A stretch of 15,788 bases of DNA from CAZMSQ01 sp964569025 (GCA_964569025.1 CAZMSQ010000046.1:1-15788); one strand, 5' to 3'; positions 6,870-15,301 are shown, numbered from the stretch's first letter. Numbers and translations are program-made. The notes: a model not told the origin generated them from the sequence alone.

Positions 6870-7508
6870 ATGCGCCATCAACTCTTTCTATCCATTCTTT
6901 TCTTAGTCCTCAATACATCTGACACCCTTCGTGCTCAGACGTTTGGAGCTGCGGCTGTCTTTGGCATCAACGCAGCCCAGATTCAGGGAGATGATCTGGC
7001 AGGGTACAACAAACTCGGCATTCACGCGGGCCTTCGGGGCATCATCCGGCTCACTGACCGCACTCAGTTTTCTACCGGCATCCTGTATTCCGAACAGGGA
7101 AGCCAATCAAGAGTTTTTGCCGGTAATCTTGAAGCCATCCGTAAAATTAGCCTCAACTATATTGAGGTGCCTCTTTTGTTCTCCTTTCTTGATTGGGAGC
7201 ATCCGGAATTCAATTACTATCGTATCCATTTTCAGGGTGGCCTTTCGTATGGCCGCCTGCTCAGAGCAGCTGCTGAAAATTCAAACTACACGGACATCGC
7301 TGAGCGCGAACTGTTTGCAAAAAACTCCGTCAACTACACTTTCGGGGCTACCTACATGATCAATTCCACCTGGGGTGCCACCATCCGCTACTCGCGTACA
7401 TTCCACAGGGTGTATGACCGACGCAAGTACGAAGATGACCCCTCCATTCCGGAAGTGAATTCCCTCATTCCATACTGGCTTACATTTCGCCTAGAAGTGA
7501 TGTTTTAA
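6870..7508 (+). CDS. Outer-membrane beta-barrel protein (PorT/OMP_b-brl_2-like)
   Basis: This 212-residue protein has a signal peptide (about residues 1-22, ending LRAQ). It then shows the pattern of the Bacteroidota OMP_b-brl_2 family: GINAAQIQGDDLAGYNKLGIHAG, followed by FSTGILYSEQGSQSR, LNYIEVPLLFSF and an aromatic C-terminal strand ending LTFRLEVMF. Alternating hydrophobic strands fit a small outer-membrane barrel of about eight strands. The specific role is unknown, since members of this family range from general barrels to T9SS-linked PorT. The frame is open upstream to 6714, but the ATG at 6870 begins the signal peptide and follows a matching -7 box, while the longer form would overlap the divergent gene. 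It is followed after 7 nt by a lipoprotein gene. Confidence 0.82.
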   Translation: MRHQLFLSILFLVLNTSDTLRAQTFGAAAVFGINAAQIQGDDLAGYNKLGIHAGLRGIIRLTDRTQFSTGILYSEQGSQSRVFAGNLEAIRKISLNYIEVPLLFSFLDWEHPEFNYYRIHFQGGLSYGRLLRAAAENSNYTDIAERELFAKNSVNYTFGATYMINSTWGATIRYSRTFHRVYDRRKYEDDPSIPEVNSLIPYWLTFRLEVMF

Positions 7509-7515
7509 CCGGAAA

Positions 7516-8070
7516 ATGCATACCATGAAATTCTCCTCCCCTCTCCTTTTTGCAGCTGTCCTGATATTGGCCGCTGCCTGCCAGCAAAATCAGTCCGGTT
7601 CTTCTGCAGACACTCCAGTATCTCCAGCGGAAGAAAATCAGGGATATTCCGAGCCCATGTCAGAAGAAAATGCACAGGTGGCCTTTGTCAAATACCCGAT
7701 GCTGCCGGATTCAATCCTTCAGCTCATGCTTGAGCAGTGTGATAACATGGAAGTCATTTTCAATGACCTTCCTATCAGCATGAACCCCAAGGGGCAGGTC
7801 GCCTGCCAGACTCACCTCGAACATCTCGCCGGCCTGCCTGCAAGCCTGCACCCCCAATCTGCACCTGCGGCCCGCCTGTTTTATCAATCCAAAGGCAACG
7901 AGTTACTTCAGGCAGATTTGTATTATGACGACGAAACCACGGCATTCGTCTTTCTTAATAACAATCAGCCAACGTGGTCAAATGAAATGAGCCAGAAGGG
8001 GCAGGATTTTTACAAGAACATCGTCGGGATGATGAAGCAGGCGAAAGAGCAACTGAAATCGCCGCAATAA
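7516..8070 (+). CDS. Hypothetical lipoprotein (184 aa)
   Basis: The protein begins with a lipoprotein signal peptide ending LAAAC, with lipidated Cys22 counted from the first ATG. A low-complexity Ser/Pro/Glu-rich linker (about 25-48) follows, then a compact domain without recognised motifs (about 50-184, starting near FVKYPMLPDSILQLMLEQC). The second ATG, at 7525, would give an equally good and slightly shorter signal peptide (MKFSSPLL). It starts 7 nt after the beta-barrel gene, so the two probably form one transcript and may act together in the outer membrane; this is inferred from position only. A strong hairpin begins right at the stop codon. I do not recognise the family. Confidence 0.75.
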   Translation: MHTMKFSSPLLFAAVLILAAACQQNQSGSSADTPVSPAEENQGYSEPMSEENAQVAFVKYPMLPDSILQLMLEQCDNMEVIFNDLPISMNPKGQVACQTHLEHLAGLPASLHPQSAPAARLFYQSKGNELLQADLYYDDETTAFVFLNNNQPTWSNEMSQKGQDFYKNIVGMMKQAKEQLKSPQ

Positions 8071-8072
8071 AA

Positions 8073-8107
8073 AAACGGCACAGTGCGAGACAATCACTGT
8101 GCCGTTT
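8073..8107. terminator. Strong terminator hairpin shared by convergent genes
   Basis: A perfect 13-bp inverted repeat (AAACGGCACAGTG at 8073-8085, CACTGTGCCGTTT at 8095-8107) encloses a 9-nt loop. On the minus strand the stem is followed by a run of seven Ts (three of them in the stem), a textbook intrinsic terminator for the serine-hydrolase gene ending at 8264. On the plus strand it starts 2 nt after the lipoprotein stop but has only three Ts in the stem, so termination there may be weaker. It sits between convergent genes and can serve both. Confidence 0.85.
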
Positions 8108-8263
8108 CCGAAACGCTTGAGATCAGATGGTCAGTCAAGATCTGTCAGCAAAGGGTTTAACGTAAAACTATTCATTACTAAATCCGTGACAAATATACAG
8201 GCACGGACACCCCCGGCTGAAGACACAATTCGCTCTTTGACCCCCCACCTTTTATTGACCAAA

Positions 8264-9802
8264 TTATTCAGCCACGCGTTTCGCATGTATTTCGTGAAAG
8301 AAAATATCCTCGTTGGGCACATCGAAACTGAGCTCTTTGACCTTCCCGTGATGATCGGTCATAAATTGAAGTGTTCCAAAATCGAACCAAGCATGGGTCT
8401 GGTCCCAATCGATGCGGTACGTATTGTACTGCCAGTGTGACAACCCGGCATTCAAATCGGGGGCATCCGGGAATATCAGCCGCAGATTTCCATCCTCCCC
8501 TGTCTCAATGCGAATGTCACCATACATTGGGCATCGATATATACCGACACATTCAGTTGGGGCAAAATCGGGACTCGTCTCAGGCACTCTTGAGTCCAGC
8601 AGTTTCTGGATTTCTTCCACCCTCCGCCTGTCACCATCCTGCTGCCGGCTCAGGCCAAAGGCCATCCAGTCCCTCACGGGATTCTCAAAAAACTGGTCAA
8701 GGATGTGATACCCGAGCCACGTAGAAATCCCTTTCATGGAGTTCGTAAGAATGGCGATGCCCAGCTGCTCGTCTGGCACCAGTAAGACCCTTGAATACAT
8801 ACCGTCATAGCCTCCGCCGTGGCTAACAAGCATACGCCCCTGATAATCGGCCAGACTCCATCCAAGTCCATAAGCGGAGAAGTGGCGGCCAGGGAAAAAG
8901 TTTCGGGCTCCGGAAGATACTGTGAACGAGTTGTGTGGCGTCCACATCACATCTTGAGATGTGGATTGAAAGAGTGTATCCCCTGTAACGCTGACACCCC
9001 CCTGTAGCTGCAGAATCATCCATTTCGACAAATCACTCACAGAAGAAATGATGCCGCCCGCTGCGCCCATGTTATCCCAGTTGACCCACGGAATGGGAAT
9101 GTGCGTTTCGCCGTCGGGTTTATGCGGACTGGCTACATTCGTCTGCTCGCCAAGCTGACTGACAGAAGTCAGGGTACGGGTCATGTCAAGGGGGTTGAAA
9201 ATTCGAGACTCTACAAATTCGGCCCACGACAAGCCTGTAACTGCACGGATAACCTCTCCTGCTGCGATAAACATAAGATTGGAGTAGCCATATCCATTCC
9301 GAAACTGAAAGGCTGGTGGCACCGCAGAGATGCGCTTCACTGCTTCGGCCGCAGTAAATGTACTTTTGTACCAGATGACATCACCGCTGAAAGTGCCAAG
9401 GCCGGAGCGGTGGCAGAGCAAATCTTTGATGGTCATAAGCGATGACACACAAGGATCGCCCATCTCAAAATCAGGCAGATAGCGCCTCACCGGATCGTCC
9501 CACCTGATTGCTCCCTCTTCCACCAGCATTGCGATTGCGGCAGACACAAAAGCTTTGGTGTTTGAGGCAATGGCAAAGAGGGTATGTTCGTTCACCTCTT
9601 CGGTGAGATTATCCTGCAGATGCCCATAGCCCGAAGCAAGCAAGACCTTGCCATCTTTGACAACAGCGACGGCCATGCCGGGCACATCCCAGGCCCTGCG
9701 CTCTTCTTCAATGCGCTGACTGAGCTGTGCAGCATCAAGCTGGGCATCGAGAGCTTGTGTGAAGAATGAAAGGAGAATGAGAAGAATGACAGGCTTGAAC
9801 AT
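8264..9802 (-). CDS. Exported serine hydrolase, class C beta-lactamase/PBP4* fold
   Basis: This 512-residue protein has a signal peptide (about 1-20, ending ALDAQ). A beta-lactamase-family catalytic domain (about 25-370) follows with the SxxK motif SNTK (Ser80 nucleophile, Lys83), the Tyr-x-Asn motif YSN (Tyr173, Asn175), and HGG (His328-Gly330) in place of the KTG box. The C-terminal part (about 400-505) resembles the DUF3471 beta-rich domain often attached to such proteins. The family includes esterases, D-amino-acid peptidases and PBP4*-like enzymes; true beta-lactamase activity is unlikely to be assignable from sequence. It should act in the periplasm or outside the cell. It starts with ATG, is transcribed alone, diverges from the 635-residue protein gene by 56 nt, and ends toward a strong terminator. 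Confidence 0.92.
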   Translation of the reverse strand: MFKPVILLILLSFFTQALDAQLDAAQLSQRIEEERRAWDVPGMAVAVVKDGKVLLASGYGHLQDNLTEEVNEHTLFAIASNTKAFVSAAIAMLVEEGAIRWDDPVRRYLPDFEMGDPCVSSLMTIKDLLCHRSGLGTFSGDVIWYKSTFTAAEAVKRISAVPPAFQFRNGYGYSNLMFIAAGEVIRAVTGLSWAEFVESRIFNPLDMTRTLTSVSQLGEQTNVASPHKPDGETHIPIPWVNWDNMGAAGGIISSVSDLSKWMILQLQGGVSVTGDTLFQSTSQDVMWTPHNSFTVSSGARNFFPGRHFSAYGLGWSLADYQGRMLVSHGGGYDGMYSRVLLVPDEQLGIAILTNSMKGISTWLGYHILDQFFENPVRDWMAFGLSRQQDGDRRRVEEIQKLLDSRVPETSPDFAPTECVGIYRCPMYGDIRIETGEDGNLRLIFPDAPDLNAGLSHWQYNTYRIDWDQTHAWFDFGTLQFMTDHHGKVKELSFDVPNEDIFFHEIHAKRVAE

Positions 9803-9858
9803 GAATGATAATTTTGGTGGAAAATACTACATTTATTGAAAGCTGAAAAATAAGGCTG

Positions 9859-11766
9859 ATGCCCGCAGAAATGAGAAGGTTGGTGATTTGTGCAGTACTC
9901 GTTTGGAGCGGTTGCTTGCCTTCCTATTGTCAGGGGAATATGCCTGAATATGGGACGGTTCTTGACACTTTTTTTTCCAGATACAATGAAGCCGGCTCCT
10001 CGCCCTTGCGGGAAATGCGTTTTGAAAAGCGACCAGAGAGGTATGTGGTCTCCTGGTTTATTAAGGCAACCGGAGAGAATGATGACAGCATGTTGCTCTG
10101 GGAAGATGGCCGGTATTATGACCTTCCGTTTGAGCGGCAACCTGCCGGGAGCCAGCCAGACCGTGCCCCTTCGTATGCCTTTTTTCAGGAGAGCCACTCG
10201 GCATGGCTTTATGATTGGCTTCCGGCGTATGGATATACCGGCTATTTCAACGACATCATTGAAGCGCTCGAGCATCTTGAATCTCCGACAGACACCCAAC
10301 TGTTTGCGCTGGCCTTTGCATGGTCTGCTGCCGCCTCACACCATGCCCTCGGGTGGTATGCGCATTCTCCTTCAGAAACACTGAATACTGCCAGATCCAC
10401 CCCTGTTTTTTCAGACCGGGATAAAGAATCCTATTTGAATCTACGAAAACGCAGTTGGCGGACCTATGAGCAGCTCCTGACCCATCATCCGGAATTCACC
10501 ACTCCAGCAGGGTCTGTTCACCATTTACTCAGCGACGATAGAATGTTGGCGTTCCTCGAGCTGCTTGTTTTGAGAGGTGAGGCAGAGGCTTCAGAGATGG
10601 TCACAGCCGGGCTGTACGATGCCTACATTCTCGAGGCTGCCGAAAATATTCTCGGACAATGCCCTTCTCAATGCATCCTGATTTCTCCCTCATTGACTGT
10701 CACACTTCCGTTGATGTACGTGCAAGTCTCTCAAGAACTCAGAACTGATGTTCGAATTGTCGACCGTTACCTACTCCAGGATCCAGCCTTTATCGGCCTT
10801 CTTCGCCAACAAGTAGGTGGAGCTACGGGAATCCCATTGCGACTCCCTGATTCTTTCTATGAAAGTCCCGGGAGTAACCTGATGAGCGTAAATGACCAAA
10901 CTGCATCTGACACGCTTTCCCTTGACTCCTTCCTGCTAAAGGCCGCACCTCTTGCTGAAGCGAACACCTCTTCCGGGCCATTGACCCTCTGTCCCCTTCC
11001 AGCAAGAGTTGTTTCTCTTCCAGTATCAGGTCAATCGCTGCACAATCGCGGGCTCATCAGTAGCCGGCAGGCAGAAGCACTTCCCGAAGCACTAACCGCG
11101 CATTTCAGTGCGAGCGGCAATCAGTTGTTGAGACGAGATATTGCCATGCTTGACATTATTGCATCTACTGACTGGGACCCGCCGTTATGTGCCGTTATGG
11201 CCGGAAATGGGGAAAAAGTTTTCCCGATAGGCTATGAGTGGGGTCAGGGTCTGCTGGCACGACATTCACCAATCGCACCGGACAGGAGTCGCGAACAGTA
11301 CCAGTATACCCCGGCTCTATTCCCACAGGCCTCACAGCGTCTCCTCAGCCGACTGCGGCTGGAGACCTTTCCTGCGCCACTGTCACCAGCACACCGCATT
11401 TTTTGGAATGGGTATGTGAATGCCTTTCTCTCAACTGCTGATGCTTTCCACCAACAGGGGGAACATGCCGAAGCCCTGGAGGTTGTCGGAAGATTTGTTG
11501 AGACTTGCCAGCATATCCCACCGGAATATATGCCTTCTCTTCTCCCATTTGTGCGCCTCTATCTCATCTGTGGGGCAGAGCACAAGGCCATTGATCTTGC
11601 CAGGGCTGTTTTAGAGCCATTGGTTTATGCAGAAGGAAATGCTAGTGCCGGATCTTCTGGTCAAAAAGCGCTCGCATGGATCGAGGCTACCGGAAGGCAG
11701 CACAACTCAGCTACTCTGATTGCTTTGGCGGGCGAATTTCGCAGCCAGCTATTCCGTCATCGGTAG
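9859..11766 (+). CDS. Large exported hypothetical protein (635 aa)
   Basis: I cannot assign this protein to a named family. It has an N-terminal signal sequence; starting from the second ATG (9871) gives a cleaner one (MRRLVICAVLVWSGC). The Cys after WSG could be a lipoprotein site, though the lipobox is poor, and cleavage before QGN is the alternative. No other membrane helices are evident. Residues about 265-310 (ILISPSLTVTLPLMYVQVSQ, then TDVRIVDRYLL) resemble, from memory, the extracytoplasmic segment of large Bacteroidota membrane proteins of the DUF2723/PMT-like type, where an NGDNDTFPLWY-like stretch precedes PDVRVVNLSLL; the Asn/Asp residues of that stretch are not kept here. The C-terminal third (about 515-610) has paired helices like a TPR. 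It is divergent from the serine hydrolase and 71 nt before paaG. Confidence 0.72.
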   Translation: MPAEMRRLVICAVLVWSGCLPSYCQGNMPEYGTVLDTFFSRYNEAGSSPLREMRFEKRPERYVVSWFIKATGENDDSMLLWEDGRYYDLPFERQPAGSQPDRAPSYAFFQESHSAWLYDWLPAYGYTGYFNDIIEALEHLESPTDTQLFALAFAWSAAASHHALGWYAHSPSETLNTARSTPVFSDRDKESYLNLRKRSWRTYEQLLTHHPEFTTPAGSVHHLLSDDRMLAFLELLVLRGEAEASEMVTAGLYDAYILEAAENILGQCPSQCILISPSLTVTLPLMYVQVSQELRTDVRIVDRYLLQDPAFIGLLRQQVGGATGIPLRLPDSFYESPGSNLMSVNDQTASDTLSLDSFLLKAAPLAEANTSSGPLTLCPLPARVVSLPVSGQSLHNRGLISSRQAEALPEALTAHFSASGNQLLRRDIAMLDIIASTDWDPPLCAVMAGNGEKVFPIGYEWGQGLLARHSPIAPDRSREQYQYTPALFPQASQRLLSRLRLETFPAPLSPAHRIFWNGYVNAFLSTADAFHQQGEHAEALEVVGRFVETCQHIPPEYMPSLLPFVRLYLICGAEHKAIDLARAVLEPLVYAEGNASAGSSGQKALAWIEATGRQHNSATLIALAGEFRSQLFRHR

Positions 11767-11804
11767 CACCAATATCCGGTCTGCCGCCACTGGCTTGAAA
11801 TTCC

Positions 11805-11812
11805 TATATTTG
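11805..11812 (+). promoter_or_regulatory. Candidate -7 promoter element for paaG-paaH
   Basis: TATATTTG matches TAnnTTTG exactly, in the 71-nt gap before paaG. Transcription would begin near 11819, about 19 nt before the ATG at 11838. The -33 position has only a weak CTG (11781-11783, 21-nt spacer). It suggests that the two fatty-acid-type genes have their own promoter instead of being read through from upstream. Confidence 0.45.
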
Positions 11813-11837
11813 GCAAAACCGTCAAAACCCGTTCGGA

Positions 11838-12614
11838 ATGGACAGTCTTTTATTTGAACGTCACGGCCATGTTGCCGTGCTTACCCTCAATCGTCCGGAA
11901 AAATTCAACAGCATCAATCGGCCTTTGGCACTCGGTATTCAGTCTGCCCTTGACACTTGTGCGGCAGATGAGTCTGTGCGTTGTGTGGTCATTACGGGGA
12001 ATGGCCGGGCCTTTTGTGCCGGTCAGGATTTGAAGGAAGTCACCGATCCGGATGGGCCGGGGTTGAGCACGATTGTCGCAGAGCACTACAATCCGATCAT
12101 CGACCGAATCAGGTCCATTCAAAAACCTGTCATTGCTGCCGTCAATGGCGTTGCCGCTGGGGCGGGAGCAAATATTGCCTTGTGCTGCGACATCGTAGTG
12201 GCTGCGGCTTCCGCCACATTTATCCAGGCATTTTCCAAAATCGGTCTTATCCCCGATAGTGGGGGTACCTGGTTTCTGCCCCGCCTCATTGGCTGGCAGC
12301 GGGCCTCGGCCCTGATGATGTTGGGAGACAAAATCTCCGCCCCGGAGGCCGAGCAAATGGGGATGATTTACAAGACGCTGCCTGATGAAGGCTTCGCCGA
12401 TGCAGCGCTGGCGCTGGCTGGAAAGATGGCATCCATGCCTACCCGTGGCCTGGCTCTGACAAAACAAGCGTTAAACCAGACATTCTCCAACACACTCCAG
12501 GAGCAGCTCGCCCTCGAAGATCGGCTTCAAACTGAAGCTGGCAGAACCAATGACTACCGTGAAGGAGTGGATGCTTTTTTGCAGAAGAGGTCACCAAACT
12601 TTCTGGGCTCATAA
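11838..12614 (+). CDS. paaG: PaaG-like 1,2-epoxyphenylacetyl-CoA isomerase (crotonase family)
   Basis: This 258-residue protein is a crotonase-fold enzyme that lines up along its whole length with E. coli PaaG as I recall it, including GRAFCAGQDL, KPVIAAVNGVAAGAGA, AFSKIGLIPDSGGTW and a DYREGVDAFLQKRSPNF end. PaaG converts the ring 1,2-epoxide of phenylacetyl-CoA to the oxepin form in the aerobic phenylacetate pathway. Both glutamates used by true enoyl-CoA hydratases are replaced (Asn112 and Phe132 at the equivalent sites), while Asp140, the PaaG-type acidic residue, is present; this supports isomerase over hydratase. It starts with ATG and is followed after 45 nt by a PaaH-like dehydrogenase. 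A general enoyl-CoA isomerase role is the alternative. Confidence 0.87.
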   Translation: MDSLLFERHGHVAVLTLNRPEKFNSINRPLALGIQSALDTCAADESVRCVVITGNGRAFCAGQDLKEVTDPDGPGLSTIVAEHYNPIIDRIRSIQKPVIAAVNGVAAGAGANIALCCDIVVAAASATFIQAFSKIGLIPDSGGTWFLPRLIGWQRASALMMLGDKISAPEAEQMGMIYKTLPDEGFADAALALAGKMASMPTRGLALTKQALNQTFSNTLQEQLALEDRLQTEAGRTNDYREGVDAFLQKRSPNFLGS

Positions 12615-12659
12615 TTTCTAAGGGTCATTTTCTCAATTCAACAGAACACACCAAAGATT

Positions 12660-13808
12660 ATGCTGACTGGAATTATCGGATCCGGATCAATGGGCAGGGG
12701 CATTGCTCAGGTTTTGGCGGCAGCAGGGCACGAAGTCTTGCTCGTTGATCACTCAATAGATGCTCTGGTTTCTGCCCGCCGACATCTTGAGAAAATTATG
12801 ACCCGCCTCATCGAGAAGGGACGTCTCTCAGAGACTGACGCAAATGTGCTGCTGGGTCGGATTACCTATACCGAAACAACTGAAGGTCTATCTGAAGCAG
12901 CACTCGTGATTGAGGCCATCGTGGAAAACCTTGAGGTGAAACAAAAGGTGCTGGGTGATCTGGAGCGAGTAGTCTCCTCATCATGTATTCTTTCAACGAA
13001 TACCTCCTCTCTCTCAGTTTCTGCCATCGCCTCAGCACTCCAGGAGCCGGAGCGGGTCATTGGGCTTCACTTTTTTAATCCTGCCCCACTCATGAAACTC
13101 GTGGAAGTAGTACCCGCTATCCAAACCTCCGAAGAGGTTGTCAACCAATCAGTCACACTCATGCGCGACTGCGGCAAAACCCCTGTTATTACCAAGGATA
13201 CTCCAGGATTTATTGTCAACCGAGTTGCCCGGCCGTTCTATGGAGAAGCCCTGCGCATTTTGGAGGAAGGACTGGCGGATGTCGCCACAATCGATTGGGC
13301 CATGACGGAACTGGGGGGCTTCAGGATGGGTCCTTTCACCCTCATGGACTACATCGGCAATGATGTCAACTACACTGTGACGGAGACTGTTTTCAAGTCA
13401 TTCTTTTACGACCCGAGGTACCGACCCAGCTTCACACAGCAACGACTCTCTCAGGCCGGCTATCTGGGTCGGAAAACTGGCCGTGGCTATTACGATTACC
13501 GGGAAGGGGCATCACAGCCTGAGCCAGTCAGAGACCGGGAGCGTGGTCAGAAAATCCTGGACCGCATTGTGGCCATGCTCATCAATGAAGCTGCCGATGC
13601 GGCCTATCTCAATATCGCGACGCCTCAGGACCTAGATTTGGCTATGACACTCGGGGTCAATTATCCGAAGGGCCTCTTAAAGTGGGCTGATGAACTCGGG
13701 CATGATTCGGTTGTCTCACAGCTGGATTTCTTGTACGACCTCTACCGCGAAGACCGCTATCGGTGCAGCGTCCGGCTCCGCCAAGGTGTCCCATTCTTCA
13801 CAACCTGA
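12660..13808 (+). CDS. paaH: PaaH-like 3-hydroxyacyl-CoA dehydrogenase
   Basis: This 382-residue protein has an N-terminal NAD-binding Rossmann domain (GIIGSGSMGRG near residues 4-14, with Asp30 at the end of strand 2 favouring NAD). A 3-hydroxyacyl-CoA dehydrogenase domain follows with NTSSL (Ser116), catalytic His137 in GLHFFNPAP, Glu149 and Asn187. A second, shorter 3HCDH C-terminal domain (about 295-380) is as in PaaH and unlike the single-domain FadB2/Hbd type. PaaH oxidises 3-hydroxyadipyl-CoA to 3-oxoadipyl-CoA late in phenylacetate degradation. The adjacent PaaG makes that assignment more likely, although a general beta-oxidation role cannot be excluded. It starts with ATG and converges with the thioredoxin-fold gene across a 62-nt gap that has only a weak hairpin. 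Confidence 0.88.
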   Translation: MLTGIIGSGSMGRGIAQVLAAAGHEVLLVDHSIDALVSARRHLEKIMTRLIEKGRLSETDANVLLGRITYTETTEGLSEAALVIEAIVENLEVKQKVLGDLERVVSSSCILSTNTSSLSVSAIASALQEPERVIGLHFFNPAPLMKLVEVVPAIQTSEEVVNQSVTLMRDCGKTPVITKDTPGFIVNRVARPFYGEALRILEEGLADVATIDWAMTELGGFRMGPFTLMDYIGNDVNYTVTETVFKSFFYDPRYRPSFTQQRLSQAGYLGRKTGRGYYDYREGASQPEPVRDRERGQKILDRIVAMLINEAADAAYLNIATPQDLDLAMTLGVNYPKGLLKWADELGHDSVVSQLDFLYDLYREDRYRCSVRLRQGVPFFTT

Positions 13809-13870
13809 TTCAATGACATCCCATCGAAAAGCCGGATAGCCTGACATCAGGATTTCTGACAGACTGACAT

Positions 13871-15199
13871 TCATTGGCGCCCATCAAGCCACGACAGCAG
13901 CTCAGGGAGTTGGGCGGAGCGCCTCAACAAAGTACCATCCGAATCGATGGCAAAAATGGTTGGCGTACCCATGACCCCAAAATTGCGAAAATTAGCGCCT
14001 CCGAATCCCTGCTCATCACAGTATTTTTCGCGCCACGGAAATGAGGCCGCATTTTCCTCATAAATCTCCCGGTCCTCATCAGCGCTGACGGTCACAACGT
14101 TGATTCCTGCTTTGGTCAGGGTCTCATAGTTTGCCTTAAGCTGAGTCAGTGTTGTTTCACAATGCCCGCATCCACTTTCGAAAAATACAAGGATGTGAGT
14201 CTGTGCCGGCGAGCCCTCCCAAGACAGTTGTCCACCTTCCGGGAGCACCAGTCCCGGCACCTTATCGCCCACGGGCAGACCATGAAACTGTGCAAGCAGA
14301 CCATCATACCTGAGGAGCATTCCGCTTTCGCGAACCTCCGGCCCAAGCTCCACCAGTAAATTATCTTTTCCGAATTGAAGAAAATATCGCGCAACCTGCT
14401 CACAAAAGGCCGTATACAATTCTGCGCTTTCGTCTTCCAATCGCGAGAGGATATCACGCGCGCTGTTTAAGAGTGCCGTATCAGATTGAATCACCCGTTC
14501 GTGCATCTGTACCCAACTGAAGCATACTCCACTCCAATGATTCGAAGTATACAATGCCGGCCAGCTCAACTGATGTCTCAGAAACTGATCCGAAGCCACA
14601 GCCCTGGTGTACTCGTCAGCCGTCAGCTCCGATCCGAGGCCCCGCGTAAAATTGACAATCTCCCGAAAACGCGCTGCATAAAGCGGGCTTTCCTTAAGTT
14701 CAGCGTAAAAGCCAGCATATTGCCCCTCAATCTGACCCATTTCCTCTTCAAAAACCTGAAAGAGTGGGTCATCCGGACTGTACGCCTGCAGTGCAAGTTG
14801 CATGGCCTCATATTTCGTCTGCAGAATGGCCTGTTCCCTGTAGTTCTGACGTAAAAACCGATTCTCCTCAGAGCCCGTATAGATGATGTTCTCATCATTT
14901 GGCATATCAGAGAGGCACTCCACCTGAAAGTCTTCGCCGTTGATGACCATATCCAGTCCGCCCCCACCCCGAAGCATCCAACGGCCCATACCGGCATATC
15001 CCCTGTAATTTTGAGGAATCTCCAGATTGACACGCCCTTCATCAGGAATTGTCCCACTCAAGACTGTATCTTTTACCAGTCCTCTCAGAAGAATAAAATC
15101 CCAATCACTCCCAGAAAATTGAGGGAAATGCAATTCAATCTGCTGAGAATGCATAATCGATGCCGCAGAGAGAAATGCCAGAAGTAAGAAAATTCTCAT
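13871..15199 (-). CDS. Exported TlpA-like thioredoxin-fold protein with DUF4369-like N-terminus
   Basis: This 442-residue protein has a signal peptide (MRIFLLLAFLSAASIMHSQ). A beta-rich N-terminal domain resembling DUF4369 (about 20-115, ending near GSEENRFL) and a helical middle follow. The C-terminal thioredoxin/TlpA-like domain (about 310-442) has the redox motif CGHC (Cys344, Cys347) and a cis-proline region GVMGTPTIF. Such proteins are envelope disulfide reductases or thiol oxidoreductases, very common in Bacteroidota; the substrate is unknown. The frame continues upstream to 15244, but the ATG at 15199 begins the signal peptide, and the extra codons coincide with a well-formed promoter (15215-15245), so the shorter start was chosen. 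It converges with paaH. Confidence 0.87.
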   Translation of the reverse strand: MRIFLLLAFLSAASIMHSQQIELHFPQFSGSDWDFILLRGLVKDTVLSGTIPDEGRVNLEIPQNYRGYAGMGRWMLRGGGGLDMVINGEDFQVECLSDMPNDENIIYTGSEENRFLRQNYREQAILQTKYEAMQLALQAYSPDDPLFQVFEEEMGQIEGQYAGFYAELKESPLYAARFREIVNFTRGLGSELTADEYTRAVASDQFLRHQLSWPALYTSNHWSGVCFSWVQMHERVIQSDTALLNSARDILSRLEDESAELYTAFCEQVARYFLQFGKDNLLVELGPEVRESGMLLRYDGLLAQFHGLPVGDKVPGLVLPEGGQLSWEGSPAQTHILVFFESGCGHCETTLTQLKANYETLTKAGINVVTVSADEDREIYEENAASFPWREKYCDEQGFGGANFRNFGVMGTPTIFAIDSDGTLLRRSAQLPELLSWLDGRQ

Positions 15200-15214
15200 A
15201 TTGATTCTTTTGCG

Positions 15215-15245
15215 TAAAAATACCCCCTTTGTCATTTCCATCAAA
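15215..15245 (-). promoter_or_regulatory. Candidate promoter for the TlpA-like gene
   Basis: The minus strand reads TTTG (plus strand CAAA, 15242-15245), then exactly 19 nt, then TATTTTTA (plus strand 15215-15222), 7 of 8 to TAnnTTTG. Transcription would start near 15208, about 9 nt before the ATG at 15199. It lies directly beside the terminator of the upstream gene, only 5 nt from that hairpin. Confidence 0.6.
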
Positions 15246-15250
15246 ATACT

Positions 15251-15292
15251 CCTGACCCGGTCGGACCGCTATAGCCGTCGGACCGGGTCAGG
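15251..15292 (-). terminator. G/C-rich terminator hairpin after the T9SS cargo gene
   Basis: A perfect 12-bp inverted repeat (CCTGACCCGGTC at 15251-15262, GACCGGGTCAGG at 15281-15292) encloses an 18-nt loop that itself contains the palindrome GCTATAGC. On the minus strand it begins 9 nt after the stop of the cargo gene and is followed by AGTATTTTG, a short T-rich tail. The stem is very stable, but the T-tract is only moderate. Confidence 0.75.
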
Positions 15293-15301
15293 TCAGCGTT
15301 G

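Noticed and set aside
9828..9835. TACATTTA as a promoter for the 635-residue protein
   Set aside because: It lacks the final G of the -7 box and has no TTG at the right distance, so it is not called.
9592..10299. 235-residue open frame on the minus strand across the divergent gene starts
   Set aside because: It overlaps the serine hydrolase in another frame and the 635-residue protein antisense, and carries no motif.
11850..12467. 205-residue open frame on the minus strand
   Set aside because: It is a reading-frame shadow of paaG on the opposite strand, rich in residues typical of antisense translation.
13840..13851. Short inverted repeat CCTGA/TCAGG after paaH
   Set aside because: The stem is only 5 bp with a 2-nt loop and no T-tract, too weak to call as a terminator.
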